Shown here: positions 1 through 6,912 of the stretch, in pieces
Layout of the letters: each line of letters begins with the position of its first letter
Position numbering within the stretch: the stretch's first letter is position 1
IMG/VR virus record: IMGVR_UViG_3300009506_000171
Coordinates: 1-25,944 of that record
From: a virus
Strand: one strand, 5' to 3'
DNA: 25,944 bases
Translations under genes and position numbers: made by a program
Notes under the pieces: model-generated
The model's input: the letters and a program-made list of their open reading frames with translations, nothing else
Database searches by the model: none
What the model was told of the DNA's origin: nothing

Positions 1-450
1 CCGGAAGCAGACGCGAGCGGCCAGTTCCAGTTCCACGTAGCGGCGGAAGTCTGGCGTCCAGCGCGACAGTTCCAGACCCATGCCCGTGTCGTCGGAAACG
101 TAACGCATGTAGATGGGGGTGACGGGGGCTGCGATGTAGTCCTGTTCGAGGACGTACTGGAGGAGGGGGTGGTCGAAGTTCTCGTCGGCGGAGAGGGCGA
201 AGAGGCGAACGAAGTCGGTCGGCTTGGCAAAGATCTCGCTGTCGCCGAAGTTCGGCTCGACGCCCGTGTCGGCAACAAGCTTGACGCTTTCCATGGCGAA
301 GTTCCAAGAACCGCGTTTCAGGCATTCGGCGACCACCTGATCGTACACGTTGTCGAGAACCCGGCGAGCCGTCGAGTTCTCTGTGATCGTGATATTGTAA
401 TCGCCCAATGCGGTGAGAGCGCCAGTGTACAATTCTTGTTTTGTTGTCAC
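1..450 (-). CDS. Tail adaptor-like protein (tail tubular protein A type), partial
   Basis: The first 150 codons of a gene whose 3' end lies beyond the window edge. The GTG start at 450 has AGGTGA a few bases upstream. The N-terminus reads TTKQELYTGALTALGDY, followed by a stretch around VLDNVYDQVV and RGSWNFAMESV. That layout (short helix, 'ALGDY', then a W-N-F-A segment about 45-50 residues in) is typical of podovirus gp11/gp4-like head-tail adaptor or tail tubular A proteins, which join the portal to the tail. Its place downstream of the coat protein gene fits. It contains two Asp-Thr-Gly tripeptides, discussed in the findings. The assignment rests on recalled family pattern and gene order, so it is moderate. 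Confidence 0.6.
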   Translation of the reverse strand, partial: MTTKQELYTGALTALGDYNITITENSTARRVLDNVYDQVVAECLKRGSWNFAMESVKLVADTGVEPNFGDSEIFAKPTDFVRLFALSADENFDHPLLQYVLEQDYIAAPVTPIYMRYVSDDTGMGLELSRWTPDFRRYVELELAARVCFR

Positions 451-472
451 GGGTCACCTACTTTCGGTTTCT

Positions 473-541
473 GGCAAGGCGAGGCTTGGCAAGGTCTGGC
501 AAGGCGAGGACAGGCGCGGCATGGCAAGGCAGGCGAGGGTT
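473..541. repeat. Short GGCNN pentanucleotide array
   Basis: Consecutive 5-base units of the form GGCNN on the plus strand (GGCAA, GGCGA, GGCTT, GGCAA, GGTCT, GGCAA, GGCGA, GGACA, GGCGC, GGCAT, GGCAA, then GGCA and GGCGA). They fill the gap between the stop codon at 540-542 and the ribosome binding site of the next minus-strand gene. The units match the complement of the much longer array at 10194-10653, in the opposite orientation. Function is unknown. Confidence 0.8.
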
Positions 542-1079
542 ACCCCTTGTTTGCCGCCACCCACAGGAGCGCCTTCTCCCTCAGTTTGAAATCCCTTGCG
601 CGGCCAACGATGTTGGCACCCTTCAGGATGTCGAAGCCCTTGTCGGCTGCGTTCCAGCGGATCTCGAAACCATCCACCGTCTCGTCGTCCTGAGGACCGA
701 AGTAGACCGGCTCGCGGAGCACGGCGACATCGAGGCTCTTGGGGTGGACGGCGCGGACGTAGAGTTGGGCGAAGAAGGCATGGTCGACGCGACCGATGTT
801 GATGATCGCCCCTGTCAGGTCGGTGACGACGCCGGGACGCCTGCCGAAGCGGAAGGCGACAACCGCCCAGAAGTCAGGTTCGAGGCATTCCTCGAACTGC
901 ATGCCTGCTGGCAGGGTCACATCGAAGATGGCACGCGCGTGCTCCTGCAGGCGGAGATCCTTTTCGAGAAGCTTGGCGCTGGCCTTCTGGCGCGCCTTGG
1001 AGCGGATGGCGTCGGGGGTGGGAACTGGTTCTGCGGGTGCTGCCACCGTGGCGGGTTTTGGTTTGGTAGCTGTAGACAT
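540..1079 (-). CDS. Phage protein of unknown function between coat and tail adaptor genes
   Basis: 179 residues. The ATG at 1079 is preceded by AAGGAAAACAG, a good ribosome binding site. The first 25 residues are Ala/Pro/Lys-rich and probably flexible. The rest is a mixed charged domain with no membrane segment and no recognisable catalytic motif. It sits between a small virion-type gene and the tail adaptor-like gene, just downstream of a rho-independent terminator, so it probably has its own promoter or depends on read-through. A small structural or head-completion role is plausible from position only. Confidence 0.75.
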   Translation of the reverse strand: MSTATKPKPATVAAPAEPVPTPDAIRSKARQKASAKLLEKDLRLQEHARAIFDVTLPAGMQFEECLEPDFWAVVAFRFGRRPGVVTDLTGAIINIGRVDHAFFAQLYVRAVHPKSLDVAVLREPVYFGPQDDETVDGFEIRWNAADKGFDILKGANIVGRARDFKLREKALLWVAANKG

Positions 1080-1092
1080 CTGTTTTCCTTAC

Positions 1093-1121
1093 AAAAAAAG
1101 CCCCCGCCGGGATGGCGGGGG
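1093..1121 (-). terminator. Rho-independent terminator after the 88-residue gene
   Basis: On the minus strand an 8-bp GC stem (CCCCCGCC / GGCGGGGG, plus-strand arms 1101-1108 and 1114-1121) with a 5-base loop is followed by one C and then seven T residues (1099-1093). It lies 25 bp past the stop of the 1146-1412 gene and would end or attenuate the coat protein transcript. Confidence 0.88.
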
Positions 1122-1145
1122 ACGTTGGTGATGATCAAGAGGGGA

Positions 1146-1412
1146 TCAGTCCGTGTCGGTGACCTTGACAGTACCCTGCGTGTTCCCCGTGTCTTGCACG
1201 GTGATGAAGACACCATCGTAGGTCTCGTTGTTGGTCGTATCCACGATCTTGACGATATCGCCAGTATCTGCGCCGACATCCTTGGCGTTGGTGAAGTAGC
1301 CAGCGGCTTGGTAGGTGCCGACTGCCTCACCGCCAGTGTCGGTGTAGACGAACTGCTTGATACCGGCGATGCTCTGGCTCTGGAGGACCAGCTTTGAACT
1401 ATCGTAACCCAT
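1146..1412 (-). CDS. Small virion-type protein downstream of the coat protein
   Basis: 88 residues, starting at ATG 1412 behind GGGAGG. It begins MGYDSSKLVLQSQSIAGIKQ and is rich in Thr, Asp, Gly and Val, with predicted beta character and no hydrophobic segment. Small proteins of this kind next to coat protein genes are often capsid decoration or head-completion proteins; that role is inferred from position and size. Three Asp-Thr-Gly tripeptides occur in its 88 residues. A strong terminator follows it, so it is probably the last gene of the coat protein transcript. Confidence 0.7.
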   Translation of the reverse strand: MGYDSSKLVLQSQSIAGIKQFVYTDTGGEAVGTYQAAGYFTNAKDVGADTGDIVKIVDTTNNETYDGVFITVQDTGNTQGTVKVTDTD

Positions 1413-1426
1413 AACTCAAGCCTCCC

Positions 1427-2261
1427 TCAAATTGCCGAAGCGTCATGCAGGAACTGCACGATGCCGGACTGTTGCAGCAACTGTGCGCCAGTGAATGACG
1501 AGGCACGGGCATAGGAATAGTCCTGCTCGTCATTGTAGCCCACGGCGGTGTTGAGGCCCTCGCCGCTGTCGAACGCCGAACCGATGGCGTTCTGGTGGAA
1601 GAAGTAGCACTTCTCCGAAGCGGTGCCCACGCCTGTGAGCAGCGGATGGAAGATCCAGTTGTAACCGGCCCAGCGCAGGACGCGCTTGGCAGGTCCGGTC
1701 AGGAACTTCATCTCCACGTAGTCGGCGCTGTTGAACTCGTTGAGTTGCATCAGGTAGCCGCGCACGGCGGGGGTGGCCACGGCCCACATCTTGTCTTCTT
1801 CCTCGACGGGAACTTCGTTCTCGCCAAGGGTGACGGTAGCTTTCGCCACCGCTGCAAGAGACATCGTGGTCGCTGCACCAAGGTTGGTGGTTGCCCCATC
1901 GAGAGCCGAGATGATGTCGGCGTCGATGCGACGGTTCAGTACCATCCTCGTGGTGGACTGCATCAGCGCACGCTGATCGCCCTGACTTTCGAAGATGTTC
2001 CACCGGGTCTTGCGGACCAGATCGTGCCACTCGGTGAGTGTGCATTCGGTCTGTACGTTGTTGTCCGCACGAGCGGGGATGAGGCCGTTGAGGCCGCGCG
2101 TTACAGCGGCTGCGCCGCCGGAACCCGCGACGAGGAAGGTGGCCCTGTCGCCTTTGATTATTGCCTCGGTCACAGTGGTGCGCCGAAGCCACGACATGCC
2201 TTCCTCGAACTCCGCTATCAACTCCTGTCGATCAACGCGCATCATGCGCGTCAGACTGTCG
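1427..2261 (-). CDS. Major capsid (coat) protein, exon 2
   Basis: Main part of the coat protein gene. With exon 1 (3149-3171) it gives an uninterrupted 858-nt reading frame, 285 residues plus stop. The coat-protein-like part includes RVDRQELIAEFEEG, TEAIIKGDRATFLVAGSG, TRGLNGLIPARADN and EWHDLVRKTRWNIF, a pattern recalled from capsid proteins of podoviruses. The product would assemble the head shell with the scaffold encoded just upstream. Read alone, exon 2 has an in-frame ATGATG at 2245-2240, but this lacks a good ribosome binding site and would lose the N-terminal segment. The exon 2 boundary at 2261 is predicted from intron pairing (see the intron entry); the alternative is an unspliced gene starting at 2245. 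Confidence 0.82.
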
Positions 2262-3051
2262 CTTCCCCCGCAGGGGTTGGAACACTCAGTCGTTGCTGAC
2301 GGTGGAAGTGAATAATCTGGTCTATCTTGTGTTTTTTCAATCTCGCGTGGCGCGTCACCTTCGATAAAAACCGCAGGGCAAAATCAGCATCCTTCACGCC
2401 AAGATTTCGTCGCCATATCATGACATCTGGCGACTGATCGTGTTTGAACACGTTTCCGCCAAAGGCATTCCGAAGAAATTTCAGGACACCCATATCGTTA
2501 GCATGCGCGACGGCGCCGACATTGATCTGCCAGTAATTATGGGGCGGCTTCTGGTATTTCAGACGATACCATCCGTCGCCATCCAGATAACCTGCCAACC
2601 ATGCCCACGTAGGATGATTTTTCGGTTTTGCTGGCCCGGCATTTTCAATGCGAGATACCTTACTGGATGCTGTCAACTGCTCCCGGTCTTTCGACGAGAG
2701 CCAAACGCTCCTTTGTTCGCGCCATTTTTCCAGCAACCATTTCCAGTGTTTTCCCTTGATGACCATGTGCTTGATCAGGCGAGGCAAAAGCATCTCCAAA
2801 TCGGAACGCTTGCTGACAGTCCATGTGATGTACTGCTTGTCCTTGCCATATCGGCTGATGCCACCCATGCCGGTTTCTTCCGGCAGCGAGGCGACAAACC
2901 CATGATGATCGATAGCATCGGATGCCGCCAATCTCATTTGCAGCCCAAGAAAAAACACATCTTCGGCCTTCTCGTATTTCTTGAATGAGAACGATAATGA
3001 ACCATCCGCATCCAGAAGGCCTGCAAGATATTTGACCAAATTTTCCTTCAT
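2251..3051 (-). CDS. LAGLIDADG homing endonuclease inside the coat gene intron
   Basis: 266 residues; ATG at 3051 with AAGGA six bases upstream. It has two LAGLIDADG motifs: LAGLLDADG at residues 9-17 and LAGYLDGDG at 152-160. Both keep the acidic residue at the eighth position (D16, D159), so this should be an intact single-chain enzyme that cuts intronless copies of the coat gene and promotes copying of the intron into the break. The last codons cross the predicted 3' splice site and the stop (2251-2253) lies in exon 2, so the enzyme is complete only from unspliced RNA. It lacks the DTG tripeptides of nearby virion genes. Intron-encoded LAGLIDADG enzymes sometimes also act as maturases; nothing here decides that. 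Confidence 0.92.
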   Translation of the reverse strand: MKENLVKYLAGLLDADGSLSFSFKKYEKAEDVFFLGLQMRLAASDAIDHHGFVASLPEETGMGGISRYGKDKQYITWTVSKRSDLEMLLPRLIKHMVIKGKHWKWLLEKWREQRSVWLSSKDREQLTASSKVSRIENAGPAKPKNHPTWAWLAGYLDGDGWYRLKYQKPPHNYWQINVGAVAHANDMGVLKFLRNAFGGNVFKHDQSPDVMIWRRNLGVKDADFALRFLSKVTRHARLKKHKIDQIIHFHRQQRLSVPTPAGEATV

Positions 3052-3148
3052 CCCGGCTTCCTTTTGTTTCGAGCCAAGATACCTTTCATCGGGTTACCGT
3101 TTCACCGGCTCCCCGTTGTTCAGTTCCAAACCAACAATACCTTATTGG
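2262..3148 (-). mobile_element. Predicted group I intron (887 nt) interrupting the coat protein gene
   Basis: Without splicing, the first coat reading frame stops after nine codons. P1: exon bases 3154-3149 (CCAAAT) pair with intron bases 3131-3126 (GTTTGG), leaving the diagnostic U-G wobble at the 5' splice site after 3149. P10: the adjacent intron bases 3132-3138 pair with the first seven bases of exon 2 (2261-2255, CGACAGT) using five Watson-Crick pairs and two G-U pairs. The intron ends in G (2262), as group I introns do. Joining there restores the coat frame exactly. Candidate P4 (3115-3112 with 3093-3090) and P5 (3108-3106 with 3099-3097) stems lie before the endonuclease gene, and a CCCC-TGC-GGGG hairpin lies just before the 3' end. 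I did not place P3, P7 or P8. Confidence 0.78.
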
Positions 3149-3171
3149 ATTTGGGGGGCACTTTCTGCCAT
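3149..3171 (-). CDS. Major capsid (coat) protein, exon 1
   Basis: ATG at 3171 lies five bases after GAGGTGTC, a strong ribosome binding site. The exon encodes MAESAPQ plus the first two bases of an Ile codon, completed by the first base of exon 2. Unspliced, the frame ends at a TAA two codons later. A very short first exon would escape ordinary gene calling. Support comes from the binding site, the P1 and P10 pairings and exact frame restoration; it has not been compared with an intronless relative. Confidence 0.75.
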
Positions 3172-3370
3172 TTTGACACCTCAAAAAAGGTTGTTGATGA
3201 GATGCCGTTAACGCTCGGGGTGTCCCTTTCCGATCAGCCGGGGCCGCTAAAGCGGGGTGTCCGGCCACCCAAGGGGGCTTCACGAACGACGATCTACTGT
3301 CGCATCTTGCGACAGTAGCTTGGTGGTGCTCGGTGGGGCCTCGAAGAGGGGTATCCGCCTTTGCACCGGG
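3172..3370 (-). promoter_or_regulatory. Leader region of the coat protein gene
   Basis: A 199-bp gap, long for this genome, between the scaffold stop (3371) and the coat start (3171). It holds a perfect 10-bp inverted repeat with a 5-base loop (arms 3294-3303 and 3309-3318), a small CCGC-TTTA-GCGG hairpin (3244-3255) and two copies of a 10-mer (CGGGGTGTCC on the plus strand, 3216-3225 and 3253-3262). No T-run follows the large hairpin, so it is not a standard terminator. No sigma70 promoter is obvious. A role in raising coat protein expression over scaffold is an inference. Confidence 0.5.
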
Positions 3371-4330
3371 TCATGCTGCGCTCTGACGCGCACGCATCCT
3401 TTCGCGGGCATCCAGCAGTTCGCGGTAGCGAGCCTGCTTGGCCTCGTCCTTGTTGTATGCCCTGCGGTCTGTCCGCATGAGCGTCTCGATTTCCTTGATC
3501 TCCTCGTCTACGCCCTTGCCGCTCATGTCGACGTCGTCGACAACCGCAGCGGTCGGGTTGATGGCCTTGGCCATGTTGACGAGAGCGCGAACAAAATTCG
3601 GATCGTCGCCGATGATGTTGCCACCTGCGGTTCGTCCGCCCAGAACGGCAGCAAGGCCCTCCTTGCCCCCCGGCCAGTACGGAAACACGGCGGCGATCGA
3701 GTTCAGGTTGCGCTTGTATGCACCGCCGTACTCCTCCTTCAACTCATTCTGGGACGCCACCTTGAACTCGTCGTCAAACTCGTCCTGCGCCTCGGAGGCT
3801 TTTTCCTGCTGCTGGTAGTACCAGTTGACAATGTCGTTGTACTGTTCCTTCGACATGTTGGAGTTCATCGCCACCTCGGCGAAGGCGTCGGCGACAGGCC
3901 TGTCGTCGTCACCGAGGTCAACGCCCTCCGGCAGTTGCAGGCTGGTGACGTATTCGGCCTGTTCCTTCGGGATCCCCATAACCTCCCGGTATCGCGCCTT
4001 CTCCTCGTCCGTTGCATCCTCTCCGGGCTTGCGGATCAGGTTCCCCTCCGAAAATATCTTTTCCAGTTCGGATGCCTTGCCGTAGACGGATGCCGGATCC
4101 GAGTAGCGTTCAAGCTGCTTCAGGATACGTGCGCGTGCCTTTTCATCTTCGCCTGCGCGCTCGGTCGCGATCCTGTCTCGCCAGTCTTCCGGCCAATAGC
4201 CTTTTTTCTCCTCTTCCACCGGCGCTTCCGCACCGCCTGCAATCGTCTCCTCGCCCTTTGTCTCCTCGCCTTGAGACGGGTCAACTGCTGGCGATTTTTG
4301 CTCTTCAAGTTCTGCGGGATCTTCAGCCAT
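3371..4330 (-). CDS. Capsid assembly scaffolding protein
   Basis: 319 residues; ATG at 4330 with AAGGAG upstream, overlapping the stop region of the previous gene. The first ~45 residues are very acidic and Glu/Pro-rich. The middle is charged and helical with a KGYWPEDWRDRIA segment, and the C-terminal ~60 residues are rich in Asp, Glu, Lys and Arg and end in a basic helix (ELLDARERMRARQSAA). Acidic low-complexity N-terminus, helical body and basic coat-binding C-terminal helix are the usual design of podovirus scaffolds. Its position between the portal and coat genes agrees. It would guide coat assembly and leave the mature head. Confidence 0.85.
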   Translation of the reverse strand: MAEDPAELEEQKSPAVDPSQGEETKGEETIAGGAEAPVEEEKKGYWPEDWRDRIATERAGEDEKARARILKQLERYSDPASVYGKASELEKIFSEGNLIRKPGEDATDEEKARYREVMGIPKEQAEYVTSLQLPEGVDLGDDDRPVADAFAEVAMNSNMSKEQYNDIVNWYYQQQEKASEAQDEFDDEFKVASQNELKEEYGGAYKRNLNSIAAVFPYWPGGKEGLAAVLGGRTAGGNIIGDDPNFVRALVNMAKAINPTAAVVDDVDMSGKGVDEEIKEIETLMRTDRRAYNKDEAKQARYRELLDARERMRARQSAA

Positions 4331-4332
4331 GA

Positions 4333-4647
4333 TTACTCCTTGAACAGTTCTGGCTTCAGTCGGAACATCTTGACCAGCGCGAGACCGACCGACCTCCGGC
4401 CCGCGAGGTAGTCACTGGCGTCGGGTTCGCCAGCGACAAAGGTTTCGTTGTAGGTTCCAGCGGCCTCCTCGATGATCCAGTCCAGCGCGACCTTGCAGTC
4501 GTGCGCCGAGGGTGGATCATCTCTACTGCCGATGCCGTAGAGCATGACCGCCTGCACGGCCCTGATCTGCTCCTTCGTGTAGAGCGGCGGATAATGCGGC
4601 TTGCGCCTGCGCGGGTTTGTATGGACTTTCTCCGGTTGTTCGCTCAT
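4333..4647 (-). CDS. Bbp19-family phage protein
   Basis: 104 residues, start at 4647 overlapping the portal stop by ATGA. The N-terminus is basic and Pro-rich. The body includes GRRSVGLALVKMFRL near the C-terminus, a pattern typical of the Bbp19 family (named for Bordetella phage BPP-1), which sits beside portal and scaffold genes in many podoviruses. The biochemical role of the family is unknown to me; a head-assembly role is inferred from gene order. Confidence 0.75.
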   Translation of the reverse strand: MSEQPEKVHTNPRRRKPHYPPLYTKEQIRAVQAVMLYGIGSRDDPPSAHDCKVALDWIIEEAAGTYNETFVAGEPDASDYLAGRRSVGLALVKMFRLKPELFKE

Positions 4648-6305
4648 GCAGCCTTACCGGGCGCTGGCAGCGCCTTCTGGACAGCCTCGAGACCCTTGCC
4701 ACCCTTTTCCGCTGCAGCGCCTGCCTGCTCGCCTGCCGCCAGCATCTGCATCAGTTCGGCCTGCTTCTGAAGCTGCGCCCTCTTCTCCTTGACCGCTTTT
4801 TCCGGCTTGAACCACTTGTCCTTCCATCCTGCCAGCTTCATCGCATCGCGTGTCGCAACGTCGAGATCAGCGACCTCGAGCAGCGCCGGGTCGACAGACG
4901 CTGCAGGTGCGAGAATGCGCTGCATGATATCGACGAACTGCGAAGCCTCCGCCTCCTCCGTCATGTCGGAGATCGGCGAGTGGAACGTGAAGCGAATGTC
5001 CGATCCCTGAAGCGATTTCGGCATGCCCTCGAGGGGGAAAGCCGAGTGCTTCATCATGATATTGAACGCCAGTTCGCAAAGCGGGCTGGAGTAGGACTTC
5101 TCGATCGGTTCGAAGATCGGCGATGCCCCGCGGATATGTTCCTCGATGCGTCGGCGAACCTCGAACGCCGTCATGTCGGTGTTCTCGGGGCTGGGCAGGT
5201 TGATCTTGTCCAGCATGAATGCTGCCCGGACATCCTCGCGGAGAGCCTGCGCTATCTCGAAGCCGACAGGCATGTTGCCGGACTGCTGCGTGATGGGCCT
5301 GAGAACCTCGCCAAGGCGCTCGTCGTACTCCATGTCGGCATACGTGATGCCTCCGGGGTAGAGCGGGATGTCGCCGCGGATGGCCTCGTAGACCGCGACC
5401 ATGGGTGGATCGACGTACTTCTCGCCAGCTTCCCTGAGCGTCCTGATGACCGCCTGCATGGTACGCCCGTCTGGCAGAGCCACTTCTGTCGCCATTGACC
5501 TGCCGTACTGGGATCCCGAAACCGTCATCCAGCGAGGAACGACATACGGGAAATAGTCGATGCCGACTTCCTCGATCACCTTCTCCGTCACGCGCTCGAC
5601 CATCAGGCTCGTGAAGCGGTAATTGTCGCCATTGCTTTTCTGGTGCCTGTATACTCGTTCAGGCAGAATGACGTGGCGACATTTTACCTCCTGATGAGGG
5701 TCTTCCTTGAAATACCGCAGCGTTTCCTTCGACACGCTGCTTCCGTAATACTGGACGAGTTGCTTGGCGGTCGGGTTCCAGTTGCGGTGCATCTCGTCAA
5801 CTTCGCCGTCATGGTTCTCCTTCCATGCGCAGTCGCGAAGATGATAGTTGCGAAACAGCAGGCCATCGAGGTTCGCATTTGGCTGGCCATGGATCACGGC
5901 GTTGCCGAATGTGACGTAGTCGTGGTCGGCCTGCTTGGTCGATCTCACCAGACCCGACCTTCCCTCGTACATGGCACGCCACTGGATCTCGCTCATCCTC
6001 TCGAGAAAGCGGCGTTCCGGCGAGTTCTCGTCGAGGTCGTAGTCCATGACGTGGATCGAGAACCACTTCTTGGACTGGGGCCTGAGGTTCGAGGAGAGCA
6101 GGTTGCCCAGTTCGCGGCGGGCGATCACCGGGTAGGAGGCGTAGAGATGGTCGGCATATTCCCCGCCGTCGTTCTGCGTCTCCGTAAAGTCGGCACGCTC
6201 AGGGTAGAAGTTCAGCGCCAGTTCCTGCCACATGCTGTCGACGGTTCGTTTCTTGCCGAACAGCTTGTCTCCTATTTTGATGGCATCTCGGGCGCGTTGA
6301 TCCAT
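4644..6305 (-). CDS. Head-to-tail connector (portal) protein
   Basis: 553 residues from the ATG at 6305, which overlaps the previous stop (TGATG); CAGGA lies about nine bases upstream. A longer frame from 6377 exists but would overlap the upstream gene by 73 bases. The sequence has the pattern of podovirus collar/connector proteins: an early FYPERADF segment, PQSKKWFSI, a QADHDYVTFGNAV segment, PYVVPRWMTVSGSQYGRS, and a long charged helical C-terminus ending in Ala/Gly/Gln-rich residues. It forms the dodecameric ring at one head vertex through which DNA enters and leaves. Size is within the 500-600 residues usual for the family. Confidence 0.93.
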   Translation of the reverse strand: MDQRARDAIKIGDKLFGKKRTVDSMWQELALNFYPERADFTETQNDGGEYADHLYASYPVIARRELGNLLSSNLRPQSKKWFSIHVMDYDLDENSPERRFLERMSEIQWRAMYEGRSGLVRSTKQADHDYVTFGNAVIHGQPNANLDGLLFRNYHLRDCAWKENHDGEVDEMHRNWNPTAKQLVQYYGSSVSKETLRYFKEDPHQEVKCRHVILPERVYRHQKSNGDNYRFTSLMVERVTEKVIEEVGIDYFPYVVPRWMTVSGSQYGRSMATEVALPDGRTMQAVIRTLREAGEKYVDPPMVAVYEAIRGDIPLYPGGITYADMEYDERLGEVLRPITQQSGNMPVGFEIAQALREDVRAAFMLDKINLPSPENTDMTAFEVRRRIEEHIRGASPIFEPIEKSYSSPLCELAFNIMMKHSAFPLEGMPKSLQGSDIRFTFHSPISDMTEEAEASQFVDIMQRILAPAASVDPALLEVADLDVATRDAMKLAGWKDKWFKPEKAVKEKRAQLQKQAELMQMLAAGEQAGAAAEKGGKGLEAVQKALPAPGKAA

Positions 6306-6697
6306 CAACCGTATCCTGCGATCGTTTTCCTGCGCGGCAGGCGTGGGGTTTTCGCATTCTCCACCGTCTGCATCCATTCAGGAAGAGGCGGCATTGGCGG
6401 CGGCTGCGGGTTTTTGGCATTCTCCACAGTCGTCATCCACTCGGGAAGAGGTGGCATTGGCGGCGGCTGCGGGTTTTGCAAATCTCTCACATCCTTCGCC
6501 CATTCAGGCCCGGTACCACCGAGGCCTTCCTTGACGATGGTGTCCCGCTGCCCCTCTTTCACCATGTTGGTCCTCTTCTGTCCGCCCCTGTCAGAGATCA
6601 CGGCTGTTTGTCCGCGGTACGCCTCCTTGGCCTTGTCGTTCGACGAAAGATAGGGGGTCTGCTTGACGTGCCCACCGCCTCCGAACAAGCCACTCAT
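6305..6697 (-). CDS. Small phage protein with a duplicated Pro-rich 21-residue unit
   Basis: 130 residues from ATG 6697 (GGAGG nine bases upstream); longer starts lack support. It begins MSGLFGGGG and ends with two tandem 21-residue units built around NPQPPPMPPLPEWM and TVENAK. At DNA level the units are 63 bp each (6353-6415 and 6416-6478) with only scattered differences, so the duplication is fairly recent. Proteins opening with a Gly-rich 'GLFGG' and Pro-rich segments are common between terminase and portal genes of podoviruses; function is unknown. Confidence 0.75.
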   Translation of the reverse strand: MSGLFGGGGHVKQTPYLSSNDKAKEAYRGQTAVISDRGGQKRTNMVKEGQRDTIVKEGLGGTGPEWAKDVRDLQNPQPPPMPPLPEWMTTVENAKNPQPPPMPPLPEWMQTVENAKTPRLPRRKTIAGYG

Positions 6698-6699
6698 GA

Positions 6700-6909
6700 T
6701 TATGTCCCTCCGCCAAGATAGCGTCCCGTCGAGCCCGTCATGTCGCGAAGGCTTTCGCTCATGATGGTCGATCGGCGACCTGCCGCAGCCTCGCGGCGCT
6801 TGCGCCATGCCAAGCGCTGCTTGTCGGCGTTCGGGTCTTCCTGCGTGGGAAGACGGACAACTTTCGGTGCAGGTATCTTCTGCTCTGGAATGTCAGGTGA
6901 TCCACCCAT
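6700..6909 (-). CDS. Small conserved phage protein between terminase and portal
   Basis: 69 residues; ATG at 6909 with AGGAG seven bases upstream. A Pro-rich start with VVRLPTQEDPNADKQR is followed by a basic helix and GRRSTIMSE near the C-terminus. This layout (R-x-P-x-x-x-D-P, then G-R-x-S-T) recurs in small phage proteins found beside portal genes. No enzyme motif is present. Tight spacing (three bases after the terminase stop) shows that it belongs to the head operon. Confidence 0.75.
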   Translation of the reverse strand: MGGSPDIPEQKIPAPKVVRLPTQEDPNADKQRLAWRKRREAAAGRRSTIMSESLRDMTGSTGRYLGGGT

Positions 6910-6912
6910 TGT

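Noticed and set aside
2236-2250. Near-perfect palindrome (7-bp arms, one central base) in exon 2
   Set aside because: Considered as the endonuclease target, but it lies about 19 bases from the insertion site and codes for the coat sequence, so a homing site centred on the junction is more likely.
3257-4411. 384-residue plus-strand reading frame opposite the scaffold gene
   Set aside because: It is the antisense of a well-supported gene with a strong binding site and family pattern; no plus-strand start signal.
6303-6377. Longer portal start at 6377
   Set aside because: It would overlap the upstream gene by 73 bases; the 6305 start has the TGATG junction and a binding site.
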